From: a virus | DNA: 44,568 bases | IMG/VR virus record: IMGVR_UViG_3300029319_000107 | Location: 1-44,568 of that record | Direction: 5' to 3' (one strand) | Part shown: positions 32,097 to 39,679 of the stretch, piece by piece | How positions within the stretch are numbered: the stretch's first letter is position 1 | Layout of the letters: each line of letters starts with the position of its first letter | Notes under the pieces: generated by a model | The model's database searches: none | Seen by the model: only the letters and a program-made list of their open reading frames with translations | Told to the model about the DNA's origin: nothing | Position numbers and translations under genes: made by a program

Positions 32097-32591
32097 TCAC
32101 CCGCTTTCTTCAACGTTGATTGAATCTTTGACGGCTTGTGCCAATTCCTTGCCCTTGGCAATGCCAGCGTTATAGGAATCTTCCTTTTCCTTCGCAACGG
32201 CCTTGTCTTCACCGGGACGCTTAATAAACCACCCAGTAAGAAGAGTAAGACCAGAGAACAACAATGCCCCGCCGGGGAAAGTGTTGCTGACTTCTCCGAG
32301 TGCCCCAATTCCCATGGCAGTCAAATTTTCAATCAATGCAACACGCGATTTCGCGTCTTCAATGTTTCGCGAAAACGCTTCGCTGTTTGCTTCAACCCAG
32401 TTGCTCCATTGATCCCATGCGTATTCAGAATCGGCAAGAGAGATTTCTTCTCCAACTGGGACTGATTGTTGTACGCCTTCAGGAACATCAACCTTGACAA
32501 TTCGCTGAAGGTCACAACCTTGAACAACCAACGACCCTGCCAAAACGACTACGGCCACGCCAGCGGTGTAAAACGCTTTACGATCAATCAT
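32097..32591 (-). CDS. Membrane/lipoprotein-like protein
   Basis: Encodes 164 residues beginning MIDRKAFYTAGVAVVVLAGS. The ATG at 32591 lies in an 8-base overlap with the upstream gene. A hydrophobic N terminus ends VVQGC, a possible lipobox, so a lipid-anchored or signal-anchored protein is likely. A second hydrophobic stretch (GGALLFSGLTLLTGWFI) near 115-132 could span the membrane and is followed by a Lys/Glu helix. With 32584-32859 it could form a lysis (holin/spanin) or membrane-channel pair. No family is recognised. Confidence 0.68.
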   Translation of the reverse strand: MIDRKAFYTAGVAVVVLAGSLVVQGCDLQRIVKVDVPEGVQQSVPVGEEISLADSEYAWDQWSNWVEANSEAFSRNIEDAKSRVALIENLTAMGIGALGEVSNTFPGGALLFSGLTLLTGWFIKRPGEDKAVAKEKEDSYNAGIAKGKELAQAVKDSINVEESG

Positions 32592-32859
32592 TTTGTTCAA
32601 GCCTTTCAATTCGGCGTTTGAGATCCGCAAGCTGTCTTTGGTGGTCTCCATCTTGAGCTGCGCCCAACACCTGACTTTTGACAAGATCCTGAGTGATGTT
32701 CCAAAGCTCGCCAACCTTGCTTTCGTTAGAAGCAATCATGGCATCTCTTCTTCCAACCATCAAAAAGACTGAGGCGACACTTCCAATAAGCGTCACCAAT
32801 GTGAGCGTTTGTATAACGCTTTGGAACTTCAGAACACCACCATTCTCACCGTTACTCAT
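32584..32859 (-). CDS. Single-span membrane protein with coiled coil
   Basis: Encodes 91 residues (MSNGENGGVLKFQSVIQTLT at the start). The ATG at 32859 has GGGGAAGAG upstream and overlaps the upstream stop (ATGAGTAA); an ATG six codons earlier lacks a ribosome site. Residues about 12-36 are hydrophobic (LTLVTLIGSVASVFLMV). The C-terminal half is a coiled coil (HQRQLADLKRRIERLEQND). The layout fits a holin, an inner-membrane spanin or an assembly anchor. Confidence 0.68.
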   Translation of the reverse strand: MSNGENGGVLKFQSVIQTLTLVTLIGSVASVFLMVGRRDAMIASNESKVGELWNITQDLVKSQVLGAAQDGDHQRQLADLKRRIERLEQND

Positions 32860-33097
32860 CGGGCTCTTCCCCGTCATTTTCGACGTAGTGGATTGTTTCT
32901 AGATGGAATGCGTGTCTCAACATCGAGTCGCAAAGCAAATCATTTCCTACCTTGCGGATCGACATTTTACTCCGCTTTCGTTGCGTAAAAGTGGTAATGA
33001 CGATGACAGCGTCGGCCCCTGCCTCAACCAATTCATTCATCATTCTAGCGGTGACCAATTCCAGATTTTTAGAAAGAGACGTTCTCTTTTCAGGCAT
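32852..33097 (-). CDS. Small protein of the membrane-gene cluster
   Basis: Encodes 81 residues beginning MPEKRTSLSKNLELVTARMM. TAATG coupling to the phosphoesterase gene sets the start at 33097. Helix (LELVTARMMNELVEAGADAV) then strand (IVITTFTQRKRSK) suggests a small alpha/beta fold of the kind seen in phage-encoded nucleotide or DNA-binding accessories. No family is recognised. Confidence 0.68.
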   Translation of the reverse strand: MPEKRTSLSKNLELVTARMMNELVEAGADAVIVITTFTQRKRSKMSIRKVGNDLLCDSMLRHAFHLETIHYVENDGEEPDE

Positions 33098-33960
33098 TAA
33101 CACGCCTCCATAAATTCAAAATCCAAACGGTCGTCTTGCAAATAGAACCTTAGCCACCATGCCCCATTGGGCTTGGGCGGGGCTCCCCGTTCAATATGCC
33201 ATCCATTGAAACTGCCGTATTCTTCTTTGTAACCCGGCACCTTCAAATGCACCTGACGGTCAATGTATGTCGATCCGCAGTGATTTAACCTTGACCGGTT
33301 TAATTGGATCGCCCATTTTTCGTGAACGTGGCCGCTTACCACAATGTTGCAATCAGGCAAATACGTTGCCATCCGATTTGTTTGAATCACGCCCTTGGTG
33401 ACTGGGCCACCTCCCCCATACCCGTGGTGGTAGCCAAGAACCAACCGGCTTGATTTTCGAACGTTTCTAATAGCCCGGAATCGGATGAATCCGGCGTAAT
33501 CACCCATAACCAGTTTGTCGGCCCCAGCTTTTTGCATCCCTTCAACAAAACGAGCAGTCGGGTGCGTTTCGTGGTGCTTGAGAATGCTTGTTTCGTGATT
33601 CCCGGGACTAGCAAACACCCAATGCTTGGCGTAAGGCGCAAAAAATTCGACGGCAGTTTCTATCACTGCGTCGATATATCTTCCTTCTCGATGTTCTGGT
33701 CTGCACTGACTTGTGTCTGCTCGGCGATCCCATTTGCCTTGCATTAGACACATCAAATCGCCGAAGTCGCAGATAACAGCGTTGCGTTCTACAACTTGGT
33801 CAAGGTGCTTGAGTTCTAAATCCCAATTGCACTTCGCGTTGTCGTGATGCCTGTCCGAGGTAAGCAATACCCATTGTTCCCAATCCGCGTCTTCAACTCG
33901 AAAGTCAATAGAGACAGATCCCGGACCAGTTTTTTCTACTGTGGCGTCTTCAACTCCCAT
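33097..33960 (-). CDS. Calcineurin-like metallophosphoesterase
   Basis: Encodes 287 residues. Motifs in order: TSDRHHD (D36, H38), FGDL (D68), GNHE (121-123), GYHHG (178-180) and SGHVHEKW (H211, H213). These five blocks coordinate two metals in calcineurin-type phosphoesterases; the first block reads DRH as expected. The ATG at 33960 is chosen because a G-run lies five bases upstream and it follows the terminator; an upstream TTG would read through that terminator. Substrate unknown: related phage enzymes act on DNA ends or nucleotides. The location among tail genes is unusual. Confidence 0.88.
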   Translation of the reverse strand: MGVEDATVEKTGPGSVSIDFRVEDADWEQWVLLTSDRHHDNAKCNWDLELKHLDQVVERNAVICDFGDLMCLMQGKWDRRADTSQCRPEHREGRYIDAVIETAVEFFAPYAKHWVFASPGNHETSILKHHETHPTARFVEGMQKAGADKLVMGDYAGFIRFRAIRNVRKSSRLVLGYHHGYGGGGPVTKGVIQTNRMATYLPDCNIVVSGHVHEKWAIQLNRSRLNHCGSTYIDRQVHLKVPGYKEEYGSFNGWHIERGAPPKPNGAWWLRFYLQDDRLDFEFMEAC

Positions 33961-33971
33961 TTGTGCCCCCC

Positions 33972-34016
33972 AAAAAACAAGGGAGAGGTCACGGATTCCC
34001 GAGTGACCCCTCCCCT
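33972..34016 (-). terminator. Rho-independent terminator after capsid operon
   Basis: On the minus strand two 14-base arms (AGGGGAGGGGTCAC and GTGACCTCTCCCTT) pair with two wobbles around a 10-base loop, followed by GTTTTTT. It lies between 34050-34853 and 33097-33960 with no room for a new promoter, so it probably sets a high ratio of capsid to downstream products. Confidence 0.9.
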
Positions 34017-34049
34017 GTGTACCCAACCAAGTTCACTTACGCCCATTGA

Positions 34050-34853
34050 TCAAACGCGAGGCTTGACCTGAGCGAAACGCCACCAATCGACAATGAGGGA
34101 CTTAGTAACACCCTCACCAGTCTTGGTAGTAAGCATCAGACCCATGTTCACCGAATCCGGGAACGTTGCCGCAGCAATGTTGGTTGCCGAGACAGCCGTT
34201 GCCGTTTCCGCGCCGTTGACGTAAAAACGAATTCGCTTTGACGCCTCAGCTTCATCGGGATCGTAAACGAAACCGATCTTGACATAGGTGTCGGCCACCA
34301 GCGTGTGAACGCCAGTTTCAACAGGCTGCTTGGTCTGTCCGCCCTTCTGGTAAACGGTGCCAACCGCAGTCGGCGAAGCCGTAAGGACATGGAAACCAAT
34401 GCAGTCCGCCGTAGAAACGAGGTCCGCGCTGTTGTCATCAAGGAAGTCAACCGCAGCATCAGCTTCGGCAGCAAGGCCAACAAACAGACCCATGTCTGCA
34501 ATGCTGGAAACCTTGACGCGAGCTTCAAACCACAGCTTCGCCCCTTCGCCAGCACCATCAGAAATGTGGCCGAGGTCAACCGTAGTTGCAAGCATGGACT
34601 GATCATTGTCAGTCCCGCCAGAAGTAACGCTCAGACGGCCCTCAAGAGTGTCAACGACGTAAACAGGAGCGTTGTCACCAAGGCCCTGATAACCGTCGCC
34701 GTTCTCAATGTTGCTGAGAGCGAAGTTGTCGTAAACGTGGTCGCCGCGGCCCGGATCCAGAATCATTTCCAGAACGGGGCAATCGGCCCAAATGATTGCG
34801 CTAGGGCCGTTTCCGGTGTCCGTAGCGTCACGATATTGAGTGATGTTTGTCAT
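34050..34853 (-). CDS. Lectin-like structural protein
   Basis: Encodes 267 residues. The pattern LWFEARVKVSSIADMGLFVG, then GFHVLTASPTAVG, YVKIGFVYDPDEAEASKRI and IRFYVNGAETATAV matches the concanavalin-A/LamG-type beta-sandwich layout seen in capsid decoration and fibre proteins. It follows the capsid gene by 21 bases with AAAGGA before its ATG and is closed by a strong terminator. High expression with the capsid suggests a head decoration or head fibre protein. Confidence 0.72.
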   Translation of the reverse strand: MTNITQYRDATDTGNGPSAIIWADCPVLEMILDPGRGDHVYDNFALSNIENGDGYQGLGDNAPVYVVDTLEGRLSVTSGGTDNDQSMLATTVDLGHISDGAGEGAKLWFEARVKVSSIADMGLFVGLAAEADAAVDFLDDNSADLVSTADCIGFHVLTASPTAVGTVYQKGGQTKQPVETGVHTLVADTYVKIGFVYDPDEAEASKRIRFYVNGAETATAVSATNIAAATFPDSVNMGLMLTTKTGEGVTKSLIVDWWRFAQVKPRV

Positions 34854-34874
34854 TGCTTAGTCCTTTCTGCTGGA

Positions 34875-35930
34875 TCAGCCAGCGTCATCCGGGTCAGCGG
34901 TGGCAAGGACGAAGTTACGACGACGATCCGTGCAATACAGGTTCATCGTGGTGTCGACGTGCGTCTGGAAGACCGTGTGCTGGTTAGAAGCAGCGTTGGG
35001 GCCTTCTTCACGCATGTATTCGCCAGTCAGGAACCCGATACGCAGGGAATTCCAATTGATTCCGTACACCGGCGCGCCGGTACGGCCTTCAAGCTGCGGA
35101 ACCCAATTGACCGGAATCTGTCGGAACAGAAGCTTTCCGTCCTTGGAAGCGATGTCGTTTCCAAGACTGTCATTCTGCGCTTCCACAAGTTCTTCCAGCG
35201 GGCCGATCACGTCATAGTTCGTGTAGAACGCATAACGGTCGCCCGTGAAGTACGGGTTGCCCGGGACCGGAGGTCGGAAGTTGGTGAACGTCGCAGCCTT
35301 ACGCCACTTTCGGACGAGGTCGACGCTGCTGATGTTGGTGTATTCGGCAGACCAATTCTGCCAATCAGGAACGGACGAAACCGTAAGGCCAGCAGCACCG
35401 CCGGTAAATCCGTTGGGATCTCCACCCTCAAAACCCTCTGAACCGCTCGAAGAACCGAACGAAATCCAATAGGGCACACCAAAAATCTGCTTGGTGTCGG
35501 TGCTGGTAGCAGGCTTGGCCCAGAACCTCTGCTCAAGGTGCTTCGCAAGGTCGATCATCGCGTCATTACGACGGATGCGAACAAGCTCCACAATCTGAGC
35601 GGCACCAGTGTTCATCGCGACTTCGCGACGTTCAATGGCGTAATTAGTCGTGACATGACGCCACGGCACATTCGCCGTAGTCATCACATCAGAAACGTTG
35701 ACGTTGTCAACTTCGTAAAGGCCGACATCCTTGGCTGCGCCGCTGGTGCCGGTCATGATGTTCCACTGAATCCCATGTCCACTCTGGAACGTCACACGCT
35801 CCTGCTGGAGCAGCATCGGCATAGCGATGTACTCCTGAAGGTCGTACGACAGGTCAGTCCAGCGGAGCTTACCGAGATCACGCTGGGTAGTGGTAATGAG
35901 ATCAGCAATGTCTTCTGCCTGAAGAGCCAT
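34875..35930 (-). CDS. Major capsid protein
   Basis: Encodes 351 residues. A helical N terminus (DIADLITTTQRDLGKLRWTD) precedes YIAMPMLLQQERVTFQSGHG and a long spine-like helix (AAQIVELVRIRRNDAMIDLA). An APVYGINWNSLRIGFLTG segment and a conserved closing block complete it. Size, position after a scaffold-like gene and before a decoration-like gene, and the helix/beta order fit an HK97-fold capsid protein. AAGGATCAGCCAC precedes the ATG. No maturation protease is recognised, so processing is not predicted. Confidence 0.85.
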   Translation of the reverse strand: MALQAEDIADLITTTQRDLGKLRWTDLSYDLQEYIAMPMLLQQERVTFQSGHGIQWNIMTGTSGAAKDVGLYEVDNVNVSDVMTTANVPWRHVTTNYAIERREVAMNTGAAQIVELVRIRRNDAMIDLAKHLEQRFWAKPATSTDTKQIFGVPYWISFGSSSGSEGFEGGDPNGFTGGAAGLTVSSVPDWQNWSAEYTNISSVDLVRKWRKAATFTNFRPPVPGNPYFTGDRYAFYTNYDVIGPLEELVEAQNDSLGNDIASKDGKLLFRQIPVNWVPQLEGRTGAPVYGINWNSLRIGFLTGEYMREEGPNAASNQHTVFQTHVDTTMNLYCTDRRRNFVLATADPDDAG

Positions 35931-35941
35931 GTGGCTGATCC

Positions 35942-36748
35942 TTAATCAAAAGTTTCGGTGTTGTTGCTCATGCCACGATCACGCATCATGGCTGCCACAT
36001 TACGAGTGGCTTCAGCAACACGGTTGTTCGGCTTCGAAACACGGGTGTTGGGGCGAGCAATTCTTGAATCGTGCCGCCCTTCTACCTTTCGAGCAAAATC
36101 CTTCCGGACTGTGCTTGCAAGTTCTTCGCCGAACACAAGATTCATTGCCTTTGGCAAAAGAGTTTCATCGGAAGGGACCTTTCGATTCTTGGCTTCATAG
36201 CCAGCCTTGAGAGCGTCCATTTCATCGAGAACCTTTTGACGATTTCGGCCTTCCTTGCTGTTTGGCTGAACGTTCCCGCTTCCGAAGATGTCGGGATTGT
36301 TCAGTTCATCAAACATATTGAAGGCCTTGCTGCTCTCCGAAACTTGATTCATGGATTGCAGCTGATTACGAAGCTCGGCAATTTGAGCGTCGTAATGAGA
36401 CTTCATGTTCTTGAATTGGTTGACCACGTCTGGGTCAAAAAAGTTCTCGTTCAATTCAATTTCAAACGAGGACTTGGGTTCTTCAGTCGATTCGGGCTCT
36501 GAGTGAGTCTGGCCCACCGCCTTGACAATGCTTTCGACCAACGCCTTGTCTTGGATCGAAGAAAGAGCTTCTACGTCAATATCTGACGCTCGCAACAGTT
36601 CTTCGTCTTGCGAAGACCATGCAGGCCCAGAATCCTCGGGAGTCTCCGGTTCTGGGTCTGTCGCTTCCGGAACTTCCTCGGCCACGTCTTCCGTTTCGTA
36701 CGGATCGACAATTTCCATCGGATGTTCCGCAGTTTCCTCTTCGGCCAT
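35942..36748 (-). CDS. Scaffold protein
   Basis: Encodes about 268 residues (ATG at 36748; two earlier in-frame ATGs up to 36763 overlap the upstream gene). The first 60 residues are almost all Glu, Asp, Pro and Thr, and the middle is helical (QFKNMKSHYDAQIAELRNQL, likely coiled coil). The C terminus is basic (RHDSRIARPNTRVSKPNNRV). Acidic helical scaffold with a basic capsid-binding tail is the standard phage plan, and it lies immediately before the capsid gene. Confidence 0.85.
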   Translation of the reverse strand: MAEEETAEHPMEIVDPYETEDVAEEVPEATDPEPETPEDSGPAWSSQDEELLRASDIDVEALSSIQDKALVESIVKAVGQTHSEPESTEEPKSSFEIELNENFFDPDVVNQFKNMKSHYDAQIAELRNQLQSMNQVSESSKAFNMFDELNNPDIFGSGNVQPNSKEGRNRQKVLDEMDALKAGYEAKNRKVPSDETLLPKAMNLVFGEELASTVRKDFARKVEGRHDSRIARPNTRVSKPNNRVAEATRNVAAMMRDRGMSNNTETFD

Positions 36749-36749
36749 T

Positions 36750-37121
36750 TCAGCCATCTCCATATCCGCCGTTCTTGTCGTGCATTCCGTTTGCCTTCAA
36801 AAATCGGCGTCGGTGATTTCGGTCTCGGAAAATAGCTTGACCTGTCTTCCGATCGTACTCCGTAGGCACCCCAATGTTTGCTGACGCCTTTTCGGCCTTG
36901 GCCGCGTCTGCGGGATGCACTCCAGCCGCATCACTTTTTAGCGGCCAACCACTGTTTGCACCACGGTTTGCTTGCCGCGAATGTTCCGCTGTGATGTCCC
37001 GTTCATACCACACGCCTTCAATACTCATGCCTTCCGAAGCATACTTAAGCATTTCGGATATTGACATGAACTTGCGAATAGTTTCGCCAGTTTCCCGATT
37101 TGTGTAGCAATAGTAAGGCAT
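36750..37121 (-). CDS. FmdB-like small protein of head module
   Basis: Encodes 123 residues. The opening MPYYCYTNRETGETIRKFMS has the shape of FmdB-type regulatory zinc ribbons (P-x-Y-x-Y then C/N pairs and a GE strand) but keeps only one Cys, so metal binding is probably lost. The rest is basic and helical, ending near NHRRRFLKANGMHDKNGGYG. It overlaps the scaffold gene. Homologues of this kind are found in phage head operons; the function is unknown. Confidence 0.68.
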   Translation of the reverse strand: MPYYCYTNRETGETIRKFMSISEMLKYASEGMSIEGVWYERDITAEHSRQANRGANSGWPLKSDAAGVHPADAAKAEKASANIGVPTEYDRKTGQAIFRDRNHRRRFLKANGMHDKNGGYGDG

Positions 37122-37126
37122 TTAAA

Positions 37127-37348
37127 TCAATCCGCGGGGGAATAAGCAATGTCCTTCAGGTCCGATGCGGCGAGCTGCAATGCCGCAGCCTTGTCGATCA
37201 ACTGATCGATAAAAGCTTCGTCCAATGCAGTTCGTTCGGTGCTACTAGCAAACCCTTCTGCCAAACCATTGATTTCAGATTCAATGGACAACAGGTTCTT
37301 GGTGATTCGAGCAAAGTTCAACACGGATTGAAAATCGGTTGCAGGCAT
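37127..37348 (-). CDS. Small helical protein of head module
   Basis: Encodes 73 residues beginning MPATDFQSVLNFARITKNLL. The start at 37348 lies one base after the upstream stop. Predicted helical throughout (ALDEAFIDQLIDKAAALQLA), acidic. It could be a capsid assembly chaperone or a scaffold helper. No family is recognised. Confidence 0.68.
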   Translation of the reverse strand: MPATDFQSVLNFARITKNLLSIESEINGLAEGFASSTERTALDEAFIDQLIDKAAALQLAASDLKDIAYSPAD

Positions 37349-37349
37349 G

Positions 37350-37808
37350 TCAGGTCCAAGCAAGGTTAACGGTGATGGCGTCTCCGGAGGAGCCGTTGTC
37401 CCAGATCGGGGTGATGTCCGAGGATGAACCCCAAAAACGAAACCGAAGAATGTCAGAGCCAGCGGTCGCTAGAAGGAAATTGGTCTGGCTAAACGTGCTG
37501 CCGCCGACGGTGATGGACGAATTGGAAGAATCCAAAGTGACCGAGGAAGAAAAGTTAGTTGCTGAAGAATAAGTCTCAGCCGTGTCAACTCTAATTAGCA
37601 GTTCCAGATACCCGTACCCAGACTGTCGTCGGTAAGCGGTAGAGGTGTATTCGTTGAAATCGCTGGCGTCTGCACCAGAGATTGCCCAGTTGTTGAGGTT
37701 GACGGACGTATTGCTGGAAGTTGTGTCGGCCGCCAAGTTGCCGGTGACCGTGATGTTGGCACCAGCCGCAGCCTGCGTTGGGAAAAACAACCAGCGGCTT
37801 GGGGTCAT
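37350..37808 (-). CDS. Beta-rich structural protein
   Basis: Encodes 152 residues, Thr/Ser/Asn-rich, with repeated strand patterns (ADTTSSNTSVNLNNWAISGA, SITVGGSTFSQTNFLLATAG). ATGA overlap with the upstream Mtd-N-like gene. It looks like an all-beta domain such as those of head fibres or collar appendages. No family is recognised. Confidence 0.7.
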   Translation of the reverse strand: MTPSRWLFFPTQAAAGANITVTGNLAADTTSSNTSVNLNNWAISGADASDFNEYTSTAYRRQSGYGYLELLIRVDTAETYSSATNFSSSVTLDSSNSSITVGGSTFSQTNFLLATAGSDILRFRFWGSSSDITPIWDNGSSGDAITVNLAWT

Positions 37809-38335
37809 TCGGTGTATTCCACGGCGAAGATTACGTCTGTAGCCGACGAGTTCGACGACATGACAATCGTTATAACCCCATTGGCCGACACGCTAGTGTT
37901 CGCAAGGCTTGATTGATCGCCACTAGAAGTAGACACGCTCGCGGCCTTGATGGTATCGGAGCCGTTCTTGAGCGTGGCCGTCACGGTTCCGCTTCCAGAC
38001 TTGATGTAAAACCCCGTGACCGTGCGGGCGGTGGCTGCGCCCGGGTCAATCGTGTAGGTCTTATCTGCAATCGTTTCGATGTGGCCGGTATATGAGCCGA
38101 TGTTGGTAATGCCAAGCGTGGTCCGCTGGGCTGCGGCGTCTGCGTCGTCTACCAGAGCCTTGCCCGCGGCGGTTTGCTTCACTGCATACGCAAGACTTGC
38201 CCACGCAGTCGAACCGTCGCCAATTTTGAGGTAGCTCGTGTCGGTTTCGTAACCAATTTCTCCGCTTGCCAACGTTGGGTTGGCCGATGTCCAAGCAGAT
38301 GCGGTTGCTCTTCTAATTTGAATCTGCACTGACAT
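37805..38335 (-). CDS. Collar/fibre protein with Mtd-N-like start
   Basis: Encodes 176 residues (ATG at 38335; a TTG one codon earlier is less likely). The first 50 residues, QIRRATASAWTSANPTLASG and then EIGYETDTSYLKIGDGSTAW, match the N-terminal domain of phage major tropism determinants and many fibre proteins (R-R-x-T-x-x-x-W, E-I-G, K-I-G-D-G-x-x-x-W). The rest is beta-rich and Ser/Thr/Ala-rich. Start and upstream stop overlap as TGATG. Likely a virion-surface attachment protein; no reverse transcriptase is present, so no tropism switching is implied. Confidence 0.82.
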   Translation of the reverse strand: MSVQIQIRRATASAWTSANPTLASGEIGYETDTSYLKIGDGSTAWASLAYAVKQTAAGKALVDDADAAAQRTTLGITNIGSYTGHIETIADKTYTIDPGAATARTVTGFYIKSGSGTVTATLKNGSDTIKAASVSTSSGDQSSLANTSVSANGVITIVMSSNSSATDVIFAVEYTE

Positions 38336-38490
38336 CAAGCTGCTCCAGCGTCAAAGATAGAACCGGCCGTGAAAATAACGTCCAAAGAGATGTTGGTAGT
38401 AGACGTTGCTCCGCCACCATCCAAAGTGACGTTAGACACAAATCGCCTATCAACCAATTGAGCTGCCAAATCAGGGTAGACGCGAATAAT
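38335..38490 (-). CDS. 51-residue gene with probable ATT start
   Basis: The frame runs from an ATT at 38490 to a TGA that overlaps the next ATG (TGATG). It encodes IIRVYPDLAAQLVDRRFVSN, a Gly/Thr-rich middle and a hydrophobic end SLDVIFTAGSIFDAGAA. GGAGG lies six bases before the ATT. The only other starts in frame are a TTG at codon 8 and later codons with no ribosome site. It is in the same frame as the upstream gene, separated by one amber codon, so readthrough is an alternative. Codon pattern and coupling support a real gene; the start is uncertain. Confidence 0.5.
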   Translation of the reverse strand: MIRVYPDLAAQLVDRRFVSNVTLDGGGATSTTNISLDVIFTAGSIFDAGAA

Positions 38491-38754
38491 CTAGCACCTC
38501 CAACGGCGTCGAGCCGCTTTCCCTCGGGGGCCTGTCCAGCCGCGAGAACGAGCGCAAAAAGACTTCTTGCGTTTTGCTCGTTTTCCCTTGGGGTTCTTTT
38601 CGGTAACTGCTGTCTTTAACTTGCTGCCGGGATTTTGTCTTCGGTACTTGCGAACGCCTTTGGCAGTCATGCCAGCACCAGCCTTGGTCGGACGTTTGTC
38701 GCCCGACTTCACGCTCATGCCTTTCATGCCTTTTCCCTTGCGGCGTTTATTCAT
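38491..38754 (-). CDS. Small highly basic protein (SGDKRPTKAGAG family)
   Basis: Encodes 87 residues, 33 of them Lys or Arg. The core MSVKSGDKRPTKAGAGMTAK and the RRQNPGSKLKTAVT, RKKSFCARS and terminal RRRWRC blocks resemble a small protein recurring in marine and environmental podovirus-like genomes next to head genes. TAATG coupling to the upstream gene. Function unknown; a DNA-binding or packaged-DNA role is inferred from the charge. Confidence 0.82.
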   Translation of the reverse strand: MNKRRKGKGMKGMSVKSGDKRPTKAGAGMTAKGVRKYRRQNPGSKLKTAVTEKNPKGKRAKRKKSFCARSRGWTGPRGKAARRRWRC

Positions 38755-38900
38755 TACTTCTTGCGCGTCTTGGCACTGCGCCTGAACGCAGCGTCAGTCG
38801 GCGCACCCTTCGAACCGGGCTTGCGCATTTTCTCTTTGCTGCCTGCCTTGATGCGCTTGCGTTTAGCGTGAATGTTCGCGTACAGGCCACGCTTTGCCAT
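38754..38900 (-). CDS. Very small basic protein (48 residues)
   Basis: Encodes MAKRGLYANIHAKRKRIKAG onward, 48 residues of which 18 are Lys or Arg. This short protein, with MAKRGLYANI and EKMRKPGSKGAPTDAAF, resembles small conserved phage proteins next to the SGDKRPTKAGAG type. Start overlaps the upstream stop (TGATG), stop overlaps the next start (TAATG). Probably binds DNA in the head or assists assembly; no family function is known. Confidence 0.82.
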   Translation of the reverse strand: MAKRGLYANIHAKRKRIKAGSKEKMRKPGSKGAPTDAAFRRSAKTRKK

Positions 38901-39046
38901 CACTTCTTCCCCTTCTTCTTGGTGACCTTCTTCTTGGTAATGAAGTTGAACTTCCCCTTCTTCTTGCTGGTGAAGTTGAATTTCCCCTTGCCACTGCCAC
39001 GACGACGCCCGCCTCCAAAATCAGGTTGCATCGGAAGGTTCGGCAT
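38900..39046 (-). CDS. Very small Lys-rich repeat protein (48 residues)
   Basis: Encodes 48 residues: MPNLPMQPDFGGGRRRGSGK, then two copies of GKFNFxxKKK and a KKKVTKKKGKK tail; 17 residues are Lys or Arg. GAGGAGGATGTG gives a strong ribosome site. Internal duplication and extreme charge suggest a DNA- or RNA-coating peptide. First of three tandem basic genes coupled by TGATG/TAATG. Confidence 0.75.
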   Translation of the reverse strand: MPNLPMQPDFGGGRRRGSGKGKFNFTSKKKGKFNFITKKKVTKKKGKK

Positions 39047-39058
39047 CACATCCTCCTC

Positions 39059-39679
39059 TTATTGGCGACCTTCTTCTTGGTGACCTGCTTCTTCGAACCC
39101 TTCTTCTTCAAACCCTTCTTCATGGACTTCTTGTTGGCTCCGCGCATTTGCGTACCTTTCTGCTCGGTTGTTGACGTACTTCATAAATTGCTCCGTGCAA
39201 TTCTTGTAGTACCCCTTGGACATCAGATGAGAGCTTGCCGTTTCTAGTTCGGACAAACTCTGAATGAACACCATTGCGTACTCGTCCTCAAGAAGAGGTT
39301 CCCAGTTCGTGGATTCTTCTTCAGGTTGACCATTGTCGATTTTAGAGCCCGGCACAAAAGGCATAAGAACAAAATCTTCGTTTGCCAGAAGCTTGTTGCT
39401 TTCCTCGCACCACTCTTCAATGTCGTCAAAATCCCAAGGTTCGGTAATGACGACAATGACAACGTCCGAATCTTGCGGCCAATCGTACGTTGCTTCGTCA
39501 ATTTGCCTGCGACCGCCGAAATTGACCTTTACGTTTCCATTGACCCACGCCTGCTTTGCGTACGGGCACGGCGGGAGCCCGTTGAAATGATCCGATGGGA
39601 CGCTAAGAACGTCGTTGATCCATCGTTTGATCTCTTCAACAACCATCAATTTCCATTTGGAGTCGTAATAGGTGGTCAT
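39059..39679 (-). CDS. Head-module protein with acidic repeat tail
   Basis: Encodes 206 residues. Domain of about 120 residues (FNGLPPCPYAKQAWVNGNVK, DSDVVIVVITEPWDFDDIEE) then a helical stretch. The C-terminal tail of about 25 residues is a Glu repeat (EEGFEEEGFEEAGHQEEG). The acidic tail sits immediately before three tandem very basic proteins. No family is recognised. ATGA coupling to the portal gene. Confidence 0.75.
   Translation of the reverse strand: MTTYYDSKWKLMVVEEIKRWINDVLSVPSDHFNGLPPCPYAKQAWVNGNVKVNFGGRRQIDEATYDWPQDSDVVIVVITEPWDFDDIEEWCEESNKLLANEDFVLMPFVPGSKIDNGQPEEESTNWEPLLEDEYAMVFIQSLSELETASSHLMSKGYYKNCTEQFMKYVNNRAERYANARSQQEVHEEGFEEEGFEEAGHQEEGRQ

Noticed and set aside
37805-38335. 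Diversity-generating retroelement suggested by the Mtd-N-like domain
   Set aside because: No reverse transcriptase motif (YxDD) and no variable/template repeat pair were seen.
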